Positions 1-11,506 of a stretch of 64,000 nucleotides of DNA are shown piece after piece. Every line of letters starts with the position of its first letter. The stretch's first letter is position 1. Both the position numbers and the translations under genes were made by a program. The notes under the pieces are model-generated. The model saw only the letters and a list, made by a program, of their open reading frames with translations. It was not told the origin of the DNA and ran no database searches. Location of the stretch: contig CANNZV010002501.1 of the NCBI GenBank assembly GCA_947561585.1, positions 62,024 to 126,023 of the forward strand. Direction: 5' to 3'. This stretch comes from Caprella mutica. Its lineage: Eukaryota; Arthropoda; Malacostraca; Amphipoda; Caprellidae.

Positions 1-3000
1 GCTAAATAGTCTTTTGCTGAATAGTATTTTGCTAAATAGTCTTTTGCTAAATAGTCTTTTGCTAAATAGTCCTTTGCTAAATAGTCTTTTGCTAAATAGT
101 CTTTAAATGAATAGTCTTTTGCTAATTAGTCTTTTGCTAAATAGTCTTAAGTCTTTTGCTAAATAGTCATTAGCTAAATAGTCTTAAGTCTTTTGCTAAA
201 TAGTCTTTAAATGAATAGTCTTTTGCTAATTAGTCTTTTGCTAAATAGTCTTAAGTCTTTTGCTAAATAGTCATTAGCTAAATAGTCTTAAGTCTTTTGC
301 TAAATAGTCTTTTGCTAAATAGTCTTTTGCTAAATAGTCTTTTGCTAAATAGTCTTTTGCTAAATAGTCTTTTGCTAAATAGTCTTTTGCTAAATAGTCT
401 TTTGCTAAATAGTCTTTTGCTAAATAGTCTTTTGCTAAATAGTCTTTTGCTAAATAGTCTTTTGCTAAATAGTCTTTTGCTAAATAGTCTTTTGCTAAAT
501 AGTCTTTTGCTAAATAATCATTAGCTAAATAGTCTTTTGCTAAATAGTCTTTTGCTAAATAGTCTTTTGATAAATAGTCTTTTGCTAAATAGTCATTTGC
601 TAAATAGTCTTTTGCTGAATAGTCTTTTGCTAAATAGTCTTTTGCTGAATAGTCTTTTGCTAAATAGTCTTTTGCTGAATAGTCTTTTGCTAAATAGTCT
701 TTTGCTAAATAGTCTTTTGCTAAATAGTCTTTTGCTAAATAGTCCTTTGCTAAATAGTCTTTTGCTAAATAGTCTTTAAATGAATAGTCTTTATCTAATT
801 AGTCTTTTGCTAAATAGTCTTAAGTCTTTTGCTAAATAGTCATTAGCTAAATAGTCTTTTGCTAAATATTCTTTTGCTAAATAGTCTTTTGCTTAATAAT
901 CATTAGCTGAATAGTCTTTTGCTAAATAGTCTTTTGCTAAATAGTCTTTTGCTGAATAGTCTTATGCTAAATAGTCTTTTGCTGAATAGTCTTTTGCTAA
1001 ATAGTCTTTTGCTAAATAGTCTTTTGCTAAATAGTCCTTTGCTAAATAGTCTTTTTCTAAATAGTCTTTAAATGAATAGTCTTTGCTAATTAGTCTTTTG
1101 CTAAATAGTCTTAAGTCTTTTGCTAAATAGTCATTAGCTAAATAGTCTTTTGCTAAATAGTCTTTTGCTAAATAGTCTTTTGCTAAATAGTCTTTTGCTA
1201 AATAGTCTTTTGCTAAATAGTCATTAGCTGAATAGTCTTTTGCTAAATAGTCTTTTGCTAGATAGTCTTTTGCTGAATAGTCTTTTGCTAAATAGTCTTT
1301 TGCTGAAGAGTCTTTTGCTGAATAGTCTTTTGCTAAATAGTCTTTTGCTAAATGGTCTTTTGCTAAATAGTTTTTTGCTAAATAGTCTTTTGCTAAATAG
1401 TCTTTTGATGAATAGTCTTTTTCTAAATAGTCTTTTGCTGAATAGTCCTTAGCCGAATAGTCTTTTTCTAAATAGTCTTATGCTAAATAGTCTTTTGCTA
1501 AATAGTCTTTTGCTAAATAGTCATTAGCTAAATAGTCTTTTGCTAAATAGTCATTAGCTAAATAGTCTTTTGCTAAATAGTCTTTTGCTTAATAGTCTTT
1601 TGCTAAATAGTCTTTTGCTTAATAGTCTTTTGCTAAATAGTCTTTTGCTGAATAGTCTTTTGCTAAATAGTCTTTTGCTAAATAGTCTTTTGCTAAATAG
1701 TCTTTTGCTAAATAGTCTTTTGCTAAATAGTCTTTTGCTAAATAGTCTTTTGCTAAATAGTCTTTTGCTAAATAGTCTTTTGCTAAATAGTCTTTTGCTA
1801 AATAGTCTTTTGCTAAATAGTCATTAGCTAAATAGTCTTTTGCTAAATAGTCATTAGTTAAATAGTCTTTAGCTAAATAGTCTTTTGCTAAATAGTCATT
1901 AGCTAAATAGTCATTTGCTAAATAGTCTTTTGCTAAATAGTCTTTTGCTAAATAGTCTTTTGCTGAATAGTCTTTTGCTAAATAGCTTTTTGCTGAATAG
2001 TCTTTTGCTAAATAGTCTTTTGCTAAATAGTCTTTTGCTAAATAGTCCTTTGCTAAATAGTCTTTTGCTAAATAGTCTTTAAATGAATAGTCTTTTGCTA
2101 ATTAGTCTTTTGCTAAATAGTCTTAAGTCTTTTGCTAAATAGTCACTAGCTAAATAGTCTTTTGCTAAATAGTCTTTTGCTAAATAGTCTTTTGCTAAAT
2201 AGTCATTAGCTGAATAGTCTTTTGCTAAATAGTCTTTTGCTAAATAGTCTTTTGCTGAATAGTCTTTCGCTAAATAGTCTTTTGCTGAATAGTATTTTGC
2301 TAAATAGTCTCTGCTAAATAGTCTTTTGCTAAATAGTCCTTTGCTAAATAGTCTTTTGCTAAATAGTCTTTAAATGAATAGTCTTTTGCTAATTAGTCTT
2401 TTGCTAAATAGTCTTAAGTCTTTTGCTAAATAGTCATTATAAGCTAAATAGTCTTTTGCTAAATAGTCTTTTGCTAAATAGTCTTTTGCTAATTAGTCTT
2501 TTGCTAATTAGTCTTAAGTCTTTTGCTAAATAGTCTTTTGCTGAATAGTCTTTTGCTAAATAGTCTTTTGCTGAATAGTCTTTCGCTGAATAGTCTTTTG
2601 CTAAATAGTCTTTTGCTAAATAGTCTTTTGCTAAATAGTTTTTTGCTAAATAGTCTTTTGCTAAATAGTCTTTTGATGAATAGTCTTTTGCTAAATAGTC
2701 TTTTGCTGAATAGTCTTTAGCCGAATAGTCTTTTTCTAAATAGTCTTTTGCTAAATAGTCTTTTGCTAAATAGTCATTAGCTAAATGGTCTTTTGCTAAA
2801 TAGTCATTAGCTAAATAGTCTTTTGCTAAATAGTCTTTTGCTTAATAGTCTTTTGCTAAATAGTCTTTTGCTTAATAGTCTTTTGCTAAATAGTCTTTTG
2901 CTGAATAGTCTTTTGCTAAATAGTCTTTTGGTGAATAGTCTTTAGCTGAATAGTCTTTTGCTAAATAGTCTTTTGCTAAATAGTCTTTTGCTAAATAGTC

Positions 3001-4168
3001 TTTTGCTTAATAGTCTTTTGCTAAATAGTCTTTTGGTGAATAGTCTTTTGCTGAATAGTCTTTTGCTAAATAGTCTTTTGGTGAATAGTCTTTTGCTGAA
3101 TAGTCTTTTGCTAAATAGTCTTTTGCTAAATAGTCTTTTGCTAAATAGTCTTTTGCTTAATAGTCTTTTGCTAAATAGTCTTTTGCTAAATAGTCTTTTG
3201 CTAAATAGTCTTTTGGTGAATAGTCTTTTGCTGAATAGTCTTTTGCTAAATAATCTTTTGCTAAATAGTCTTTTGCTAAATAGTCTTTTTGATGAATAGC
3301 CTTTTGCTAAATAGTCTTTTGGTGAATAGTCTTTTGATGAATAGTCTTTTGCTAACTAGTTTTTTGCTAAATAGTCTTTTGCTAAATAGTCTTTTGATGA
3401 ATAGTCTTTTGCTAAATAGTCTTTTGCTGAATAGTCTTTAGCCGAATAGTCTTTTTCTAAATAGTCTTTTGTTAAATAGTCTTTTTCTAAATAGTCATTA
3501 GCTAAATGGTCTTTTGCTAAATAGTCATTAGCTAAATAGTCTTTTGCTAAATAGTCTTTTGCTTAATAGTCTTTTGCTAAATAGTCTTTTGCTTAATAGT
3601 CTTTTGCTAAATTGTCTTTTGCTGAATAGTCTTTTGCTAAATAGTCTTTTGGTGAATAGTCTTTTGCTGAATAGTCTTTTGCTAAATAGCCTTTTGCTAA
3701 ATAGTCTTTTGCTAAATAGTCTTTTGCTTAATAGTCTTTTGCTAAATAGTCTTTTGCTAAATAGTCTTTTGCTGAATAGTCTTTTGCTAAATAGTCTTTT
3801 GGTGAATAGTCTTTTGCTGAATAGTCTTTTGCTAAATAATCTTTTGCTAAATAGTCTTTTGCTAAATAGTCTTTTGCTTAATAGTCTTTTAATAAATAGT
3901 CTTTTGCTGAATAGTCTTTTGCTAAATAGTCTTTTGGTGAATAGTCTTTTGCTAAATAGTCTTTTGCTAAATAGTCTTTTGCTAATTAGTCTTTTGCTAA
4001 ATAGTCTTTTGCTAAATAGTCATTAGCTAACTAGTCTTTTGCTAAATAGTCTTTTGCTAAATAGTCTTTTGCTAAATAGTCTTTTGCTAAATAGTCTTTT
4101 GCTAAATAGTCTTTTGCTAAATAGTCTTTTGCTAAATAGTCATTTGCTAAATAGTCTTTTGCTAAATA
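1..4168. repeat. 15-bp satellite/minisatellite array
   Basis: About 270 tandem copies of a 15-bp unit close to TTTTGCTAAATAGTC fill the left edge and run off it. Point variants such as TGCTGAATAGT, TGGTGAATAGT and TCATTAGC are scattered through it. Because 15 is a multiple of 3, the array opens long low-complexity reading frames with an LLLNS repeat; these are not genes. A composite block (CTTTAAATGAATAG, then GCTAATTAG, then CTTAAGTC, then CATTAGC) recurs near 103, 205, 772, 1066, 2067 and 2366, so there is higher-order structure. Confidence 0.97.
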
Positions 4169-4650
4169 ATCTTTCATTTTGAATAATTGAATCTGCTCAA
4201 ATTTGCTACCTCACAATCTTTTTAATTTATTTTTAACATGACACTGGAACTACAAAGCAGTCAATTGAATTGGTTTTACTTTTTGAACATTTATATTTCA
4301 TGAATCACTATAAGTAGATAGGTATTTGTGAAAATTAAAAAAAATTTTTTTTTACTAATATTAAATGATGAGACACAAATATTTGAAAAAGTTTTCCCAC
4401 TGTCTATGCAATTCTCCCTCGATTTCTGAAAAGTAAAAACCAGTCAAATTCACCTTTTGGTAGTTCTAGTGTTAAAGTTTAAAAAAAATCATGCTCTGAA
4501 AACCAGTATTTCTTACGGTCACGAGCGTGAGTGGAGAATGAATGATACCAAGATGGACTCAATTCATTTAGCTCGTTATCTGATGAAATGATATTTTGTT
4601 ACAATCATACTTCTATAGTATATGCTTATTACTATTGTTATTTTTCACGT
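4169..4650. other. non-coding stretch, nothing recognised
   Basis: AT-rich unique-looking sequence between the satellite and the first candidate exon. I see no gene or repeat in it. Confidence 0.5.
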
Positions 4651-4656
4651 TGCAGA

Positions 4657-4781
4657 TTCTTTCAGCTGTTTCTAGCGAGGTGTTCTCTCCCTGCTTCTGA
4701 AGTCAAAGAATTGGCGAAGAAGTTAAGCGCCAAGAACCTCTTAACTGAGAATGAGGGAGTTACCAGGGCACTGGAACTCAG
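4657..4781 (+). CDS. candidate internal exon, unidentified protein
   Basis: An open stretch lies between an acceptor-like site (TTTTTCACGTTGCAG, ending at 4656) and a consensus donor (CTCAG then GTGAGTG). It reads ASEVKELAKKLSAKNLLTEN followed by EGVTRALEL, with balanced composition unlike the flanking AT-rich DNA. It ends with two bases of a codon. Joined to the candidate exon at 5731 it stays open. I do not recognise the family. It could be part of a gene whose other exons are outside the window, or a chance open stretch. Confidence 0.4.
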
Positions 4782-5730
4782 GTGAGTGTGTTAAAATGAA
4801 CCATTCAGTACGTGATTGTTTTATAATCTCTTTTCTATGTAAGGTATTATATTGGAACAAATAAGTATGAAACGTGAGGTTTTGGAGCCCCAATTTACTT
4901 TATTTAGGTATAGTTACGTTAATAATATAAAGGATTTAATTAAATGTGGATTTGTGAGATTGGTAGATATATAATTATTACTTAGAGGAATAGAAACGTA
5001 GAAATAGGTATGTGTTAATGTGGGATGCGTAGTAGGGTAAATCGAAGCCTCAATTAAGAGAAAACATAAAACTAAGAATAAATGAAGAACAATTGAGGAA
5101 AACAATGACACAACTATACACAATGAAATACTGGAGAAGAATGCCCATTCTGTGAGGTTTATCACTCACGGCTTGTCACTCAGTTCCAAAATGAACATAA
5201 CTATTTATCTAATTTAAACTAAAGAAATATTTAATATGAACATGAATGAGAGAAATAATGTTATACTTTTATTTATCTATTTAATACTAATAAGATTGCA
5301 AGTTAAGATATTAAATAAAAGATATTGAATAAACAAAACATTTTAATGAATAGAAAATAAATTAAAAATAAACTAAACATTATGATAACATGAGAAGCTT
5401 CGAGAATATTCTATAATTAAGTGTCAATCCTTTGTTGCAAAGCCAAAATTATATAAAACTAAAATTAATAATGAATACCTACAAACGTAAAATTAATTTT
5501 ATGAAAATTAATAAAAAAAATATTTTCTATACGTTAAAATTATAATTATTTTATTTTTTTGATACATTTCAATGAGAAAAATTATACAGATAAGATAATT
5601 ATGAAAATATTGCAAACAATTATCACTTTCTAACTTCTCAATAACACAATGATTACAGTAGAACAATAAATAAATGATTTAAGTTGATTTACTTATTTAA
5701 AGTTGAAAACACGTGTTATTCTATTTCAGT
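4782..5730. other. putative intron, AT-rich
   Basis: Very AT-rich sequence with a pyrimidine-rich acceptor (TTCTATTTCAG) at its right end. No gene seen. A reading frame at 4914-5165 on the minus strand is low-complexity and unsupported. Confidence 0.4.
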
Positions 5731-5809
5731 CCTGCACGCACTGAGTACTGCGAGGCTTGCCATGCCAATCACAAAGAGAACAACGTAATCTGCTACCAAC
5801 TACAACTGG
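5731..5809 (+). CDS. candidate internal exon, Cys-rich peptide, unidentified
   Basis: The exon lies between TTCTATTTCAG and the donor GCAAA|GTAAGA. In the phase left by the exon at 4657 it reads SPARTEYCEACHANHKENN and then VICYQLQL, with a CxxC pair and His residues that could bind zinc. Agreement of phase with the previous exon is the main support. I do not recognise the protein. Confidence 0.4.
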
Positions 5810-6580
5810 CAAAGTAAGAGAATACTCACTAATTCTAATTCATTTCGTAACTGTTAGCTACGACTACGAACAAAACTGAAATATCCCTCATTGCTCTATT
5901 TCTTATCTTTATCTGAGGTGTCTAGCTCTTTACTTCGGCTAAGATTGTTGTTAACTTGTTTTTGCTGTTATTTTGTCATACATTCTCTCACATGAAGGTA
6001 TTTCAGTGAACGAGAAATAGTGTTAGGTAATTAAAATAAAATATTATTCATTTGTTATGCACAAGCACAGAAAAATTTATTTGAGTCAAAATAGGCTATG
6101 TTTCAATTTAGTTAACAAACAAACAAAACTTTCGTCATAAATCAATAAATTTAAGTTTAATAACTATCAATTTGTAATTTCCTATTAGTATATTCATTAG
6201 GAAAATTCCTTATATGAAATATATCAAAAAAAAGTTACTTCAAATTGAACAAATTTGATATATTACGGCTGTAAAACATTTACTTTCGCTCTGCATTTAT
6301 TTTCTATAGCACATGTTCGTGTTGCTTTTTAATCTTTAGGTTGCACTAAAATCCACTGGAAAACTACTACAGTTTCATCAGTAATCACAGTTTATTCAAA
6401 ATGCATTAACTATTTAAATCATGGTACACTTATCACAGCATATAATTTCCACAGAGATACACAAAGACACATCACTGTGTAGTAGAGTTTGTAGTAGAGT
6501 TACATTTCAATGGGGCAACCAATCCTAGCAACAGTCTCGCAGCTACTGATTAGTATAGAGATTCTAGCTAACAATATCAG
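5810..6580. other. non-coding stretch
   Basis: AT-rich sequence. Nothing recognised. Confidence 0.5.
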
Positions 6581-7104
6581 ATGTCTAAGGTCACAAACAC
6601 ATTACAAGCGGAGCGGTACGAACAGTCATTAATGTTGTTTGGTATTTGTATGCAGAGACGCTTGGCTGGTCACACTGCAAGCAGAGCGGCTCTCCAAACA
6701 GATAACATCATTAATGGCGCTCCGCTTGTAGTGTGTACTGTGTACGTACCCTATAAGGGCTCAAACACACTACAAGCGGAGCGCCATTAATGAAGTTTGG
6801 TATTCGTATGCAGAGACACTCGGCTGTTCAGACTACAAGCGGAGCGGCGCTCCAAACAAAAAATACTATTATTGGCGCCCACTCCTCGCTGCTCCGCTCC
6901 ACTTGTATTGTGTACGTACCTTAAAGGCTCAAACACACTACAAGTTGAGCGGAGTGAGGCGGAGCGCCATTAATGATGTTTGGTATTCATATTCGGAGAC
7001 GCTTAGCTGTTCATACTGCGAGCGGAGCGGTGCTCCATAAAAATAATAGCATTAATGGCGCTCCGCTCCGGGCTGCTCCGCTCCGCTTGTAGTGTGTACG
7101 TACC
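6581..7104. mobile_element. three tandem fold-back units (short DNA transposon cluster)
   Basis: Three units (about 6581-6755, 6758-6924, 6928-7104) each start with a version of CTCAAACACACTACAAGCGG and end with its inverse, CGCTTGTAGTGTGTACGTACC. Each carries an inner inverted pair, GCGCCATTAATG versus CATTAATGGCGC. The units are GC-rich at their ends (GGAGCG/CGCTCC runs) in an AT-rich setting. No coding capacity. This is typical of non-autonomous inverted-repeat elements inserted or amplified side by side. Confidence 0.7.
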
Positions 7105-7908
7105 CTAAAGCTACAACTGGTTCTTAGATTCACAACTAAGTATTCCAAAAATCAGGATCATAAATTCTTAACAACGGCTACTATATTTGTTTTATTACTT
7201 ACTGTTCTATTCCATATTATTTAATTTATTCGAATGGTTAAGAGAGTGAAGCCAATTGTTATCTTTTGCTACGGATGGTAGAGAGTTTGAACACGCAGTA
7301 GCTTTATTGCGTTCACCATCCATTTGAGGATAATAAACAATATTCGAATTAACAGTTTTAGATGCTAATACTTTCATGTGTCAAAATTTTATTAATATAT
7401 ATGAAATATTAATTATTATATATGATCTAAACTAGCCAAACTGTAACTAAATAACTGTGTCATCAAATACTAAATTAATTATTTTCATTTGGCACCATCT
7501 GTTTATTATAATTATCTAAACTCTAAAGTAAGAAGAATGATTTCATCAATAATACTTAAACACTATTTTTATGATCAGATTCTCTAATATTTCTATTCAA
7601 ACCAGTTAAATATTAATCAATATTCTTTTCAAGACTGATTTGTATAATTATTCCAAAATCTATAGTATTTAGTAATACTCTTCTAATAATAACATTTATG
7701 GTCTAACAGCACTCTAACTCCATTAGCGTAATTTCTTCATCCACTAATCCTAGCGATTACAATCGGTAGTTAGGATCATAACTTGCTATAACTAAATGAG
7801 TCCTAATATCACCATCACAATTAGTCTTTGTGATAGACTGTATAATATATACTAATTATTATAGCATTGTTTTATTAGAAAGAGACTAACAGTGGTTCTT
7901 ATTTCAGG
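7105..7908. other. non-coding stretch
   Basis: AT-rich sequence. Nothing recognised. Confidence 0.5.
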
Positions 7909-8071
7909 TAAGAAAAAAGCATTTGAACAATCTCCTGAGCAGTACACACGAGAAAGAAAGAAACTCTTGAAATGTTTGGGACGCGAAAACCTCCTCCCAA
8001 CTTGCAGAGTTCGGGAGGAAATATTTGTTGGGTTTGACTTTGATTTTACTTATTGTAATGATTTACTATAG
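7909..8071 (+). CDS. possible terminal exon, unidentified
   Basis: After TTATTTCAG a frame reads AFEQSPEQYTRERKKLLKCL and then GRENLLPTCRVREEIFVG, ending at a stop at 8069-8071. The peptide looks non-random. However, its phase does not match the exon ending at 5809: joining them gives an immediate stop. Either an exon is missing between them or this is a chance frame. Confidence 0.2.
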
Positions 8072-8207
8072 AAACTTTTAAGCATAGGAGTGATTGGTTC
8101 TAGAGCTATTAGTTTAGTAGTATATATTTATAAGTTTCTTTTCATTAGCTTATATTTTTCAATTTGTACTTATTAGTTACCTCTACATATTTAATAGTTA
8201 ATTTATA

Positions 8208-8495
8208 TTTACTAGCAATACCCGTGGAAATTCCACGGGATGAGAACTAACAAAATGGTTTTGATAGAGATGATTATTAAATGACTCTGATTTGGACAGA
8301 AACCATATAAAACGCAAATTATGTGTTTAGTAACATGTTTATGAAATAATATCCTTTGTATTTAATTATCTTGGTCACATCACGTACTCGATTTACACCA
8401 ACTTTATGAGGTACTATTGAGAGAATGTCTGTGCAACCCGTTTTGTGACGGACAGACTGACTGACACGGCATATTTTATAATATTATATATAGAT
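8208..8495. mobile_element. small non-autonomous element with CCCGTGGAAATTCCACGGG palindrome
   Basis: The segment begins CTAGCAATACCCGTGG with a palindrome around AAATT and ends in a GACGGACAGACTGACTGACA motif followed by TATTTTATAATATTA. I know similar motif pairs from short dispersed insect repeats. A 30-bp piece (TTTACACCAACTTTATGAGG) is repeated at 8392 and 8534. A related GACGGACTCACTCACTCAC motif occurs at 9090-9113. The class is uncertain. Confidence 0.4.
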
Positions 8496-8639
8496 TACCC
8501 CTTATAAATATTCTATTGAAGACATTAATTTGATTTACACCAACTTTATGAGGTACTATTGATAGAGTTTTGTTCAGCACATAGAGCTTATGTTTTGTTT
8601 AGCACCGTAAAACATTTTTATAAACTATGTTATATTTTA

Positions 8640-8955
8640 GATCCACAGTCTCTCTCTCCACCCCATTTCACTTCCTCCACCTTCACTTCCACCACCTACA
8701 CTTCCCCACCTTCACTTCCACCACATACACTTCCACCATTTACACTTCACCATCTACTCTTCACCATCTTCATTTCCACCATCTGCACTTGCAACAAATT
8801 CACTTTCCTACTTTTACTTCCCCCATCTACACTTTCCCCGCCTACACCTCTCCCACCTTCACATTCCCCAACTATACTACTTCCATCTTCACTTCCCCCA
8901 CCTTCTCCTTCTCCCACCTTCCTTTCCCCCACCTTTATTTCCCCTACCTCCAATT
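8640..8955. repeat. pyrimidine-rich degenerate tandem repeat
   Basis: A degenerate run of 9-12-bp units like CTTCACTTCCACCACCTACA. All the reading frames in it are low-complexity and overlap on both strands, so I call no gene. Confidence 0.85.
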
Positions 8956-9191
8956 GCCTCATATATATAATAAAATATAATAAAATTGAAGCACACAATG
9001 AAAATAAGGGGAACAAAATATGAAAGACATAAGATGTGGTATAATTCATACCGACTTTGCTTATATATTCTAATTACTGAAAGCGTAACGGACGGACTCA
9101 CTCACTCACTCACTAAGGAAGGAACACGTAGAATTATAATATGATGATTCATAATTATACTTAAACAAGAGTATTGAATGTCGATGATTGA

Positions 9192-9473
9192 TTACAAACT
9201 GTTCCTATTAACCAAATACCAAACTCTCAGAAAGTCCTTTAAGTACCATCTAGGCAAATCTATCTTTTGTATAGCCATTGGTAATTTATATCCAATGTAT
9301 AGGCCAAGCAGTTTAATGCGATGATTGTAGTTTAGAAATACGCCAAGATATCTGCTATAGCCAGGGTAAGACTTTTCTCTATTTTTAAGCAAAGGCTTGG
9401 CTTTTCTCGGACTAGCATCTTCAAATGGTGCTTTCACCACTTTCTGACTAGGTACTCTCCTAACACCCCACAT
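9192..9473 (-). CDS. small basic ORF, 93 residues, unidentified
   Basis: A single-exon frame starts MWGVRRVPSQKVVKAPFEDA and ends WYLKDFLRVWYLVNRNSL. It is rich in Lys/Arg and aromatic residues and is not low-complexity, unlike most frames nearby. An ATG lies close upstream of a GAATCAAATGG context. It could be a small conserved protein (for example organellar), a retrocopy, or chance. I do not recognise it. Confidence 0.3.
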   Translation of the reverse strand: MWGVRRVPSQKVVKAPFEDASPRKAKPLLKNREKSYPGYSRYLGVFLNYNHRIKLLGLYIGYKLPMAIQKIDLPRWYLKDFLRVWYLVNRNSL

Positions 9474-10002
9474 TTGCTGTATTTTCCATTTGATTCAATA
9501 AACAATAACCAGTTGTTTGTTCACTTTCATTCCCTGTGCAATATATAAACAGTTATTGAATCAGTTATTGAATCAACTAAATCATTGAAATGAAGAAATA
9601 CCTCATTTGAAGCTAGAAAACTAATCGAAGCCTTCAATTCTAAAAAAATAACTTAGTCCATTAGCTGTATTCGAACTCGACAAAGGTATATATAATGATT
9701 GCACATCTTCTACTTTATAGGAATTTGAGTGCCTCTAGCTTCGAGTGTGTGTGGTGTTTTCGCTCGTGTTTTGGAGCTCAAAACACCCACTGAAAACGGA
9801 TCAGTGTAAATTCATCGCGGATCAATTCATCGCGGTAAATTCATCGCGTGGTAAATTCATCGCGTGATAAATTCATCGCGTGGTAAATTCATCGCATTAG
9901 TAAATCATCAGTGACATATAACAGGAAGGTAGATAATACAAATAATAGAGAGGTAAATAATAGATGAATATTTTAAAAAAGACATTGTAACGTTATAAAT
10001 AA

Positions 10003-10100
10003 TATGGTGCACAGACAATTGGGCCCCGACAATTGAGCCCAAGACAATTGGGCACCAGGACAATTGGGCCCACGATAATTGGGCCCCAAAACAATTGAGA
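10003..10100. repeat. CAATTGGGCCC short tandem repeat inside the fold-back element
   Basis: Six degenerate copies of ACAATTGGGCCCC, about 14-16 bp apart, lie inside the fold-back element. Confidence 0.8.
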
Positions 10101-10149
10101 GCATAAAAAGATGGGCAGAGGACACAATGAAGAAGTGTTACTTTGTTAT

Positions 10150-10760
10150 TACTAGGGTAGTGAAAATATTATCTTTGAAATATGTTTATATTCCCTAAAA
10201 ATATGTTTATAATTTTTTAATTCGATTGATATATACTTGACAAGGTATATAATAGGAAGCCCGTTAAATCACATTTGGATGCTAATCTCATGTTTCAATG
10301 CAATGGAAATCTTTGAAGTATTTAAATAAGTCGTATTAACTTGAATCATGTCATGTGGATTTAATGTGTAAGTGTGAATCGTCTAAAAAAATTGTCACAG
10401 TAATATTTTGTTGATAAAATGGGTAAATTTGAAAGATTTTCGTTACATTGAACTAATATAAAATGAACAGTTGTAGGGATAAAATGAGATCATGAGAATA
10501 CATATTGTAATAATAATTTATAAAACTCTTCTATATTGAACACTGACTGCAGTAAACACTGAACAGGTTTCAACAAATTCACATTAACTTTCAAGTCGAC
10601 TTGTATGTTCCAATAATTTCAGAATTTCTTGGTTATTTCTTTAAATACCCACATTCTTATTTTCCATTGACTCTTCATCTAAACTAGCTACATTCTTATT
10701 TTCTATTGGCTACATCCTAACTCATTTACTATATAGGAGTTCACTATAGTGGTACCATAA
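10150..10760. repeat. diverged copy of the 26418-27201 hAT-type element
   Basis: This part of the fold-back interior matches the hAT-type element at 26418, for example CACATTTGGATGCTAATCTC and the following TCATGTTT...GCAATGGAAATC. The start, CTAGGGTAGTGAAAATATT, resembles that element's terminus. It is an older insertion or shared interior. Confidence 0.55.
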
Positions 10761-11506
10761 CTAGGAAATTTATTGCTTACATGAATTATCTCATGTTGCT
10801 GAAGCAAACCGTTAATATTAAAAATGATATTCTATCGTTACAACTGCAGAAAAAATATATCTAAATTAATTTTTAAAAAATAAATTGTAAGAAATACTTC
10901 TTTAATAATTAGAGAACCTGGTTCCCATTTACTGATGCAATTATGCTTTGCTGATCATATTTTCAAAGAGGTGTAGCATTTACAGTTATTTTGTTGTTCA
11001 AACTATGAGTTGCTACCCAAATACGTTATTTGAGAATTAACATAAATTTAAATTAAAGAAAAATATTCATAACAAAAGTAGAATTATAAATTAATGCAAT
11101 TACTCATATATTAAATATTCTATAGTAATTGTATGATATACATACATTTGAAAATAATATGACATTATTATACAAAAAATTCAATCATTTAAAATAAACT
11201 AACAGCACAGATTCGTACAAACAAGTTACCCTAATCCAGCGAAAAATAAAGTAAGGTCGACGCAATTATTTGCAAAGAATTTATTTAAGTTTATCAATTT
11301 AGTTTTATAATGTACCATGCAATGAATTTACCCTGCGATGAATTTACCATGCGATGAATTTACCATGCGATGAATTTACCATGCGATGAATTTACCATGC
11401 GATGAATTTACCACGCGATGAATTTACCATGCGATGAATTTACCACGCGATGAATTTGCGGAGGAATTTACCGGCGATGAATTCACTGCGATGAATTAAC
11501 CGGATA

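Larger units (their letters stand above)
9798..11506. mobile_element. 1.7-kb fold-back transposon with tandem-array arms
   Basis: Both flanks carry the same 11 bases, CCACTGAAAAC (9787-9797 and 11507-11517), which I read as the target site duplication. The left arm (about 9806-9896) is a tandem array of TAAATTCATCGCG. The right arm (about 11327-11497) is an array of the inverse, CGCGATGAATTTA. The ends are roughly inverse (GGTAAATTCATCGC versus GCGATGAATTAACC). No transposase is seen inside. An 11-bp duplication with array-type arms fits fold-back or Mutator-like elements; which one is not settled. Confidence 0.8.

Noticed and set aside
297..4026. Many plus-strand frames of an LLLNS repeat
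   Set aside because: They are the translation of a 15-bp satellite without stops; no start context or other coding sign.
1..4168. CRISPR-like array
   Set aside because: Units are directly adjacent with no unique spacers, and the surrounding genes are eukaryotic.
8559..9101. Overlapping frames rich in Ser/Thr/Pro or Gly
   Set aside because: They all derive from a degenerate CTTCC/CCACC repeat.
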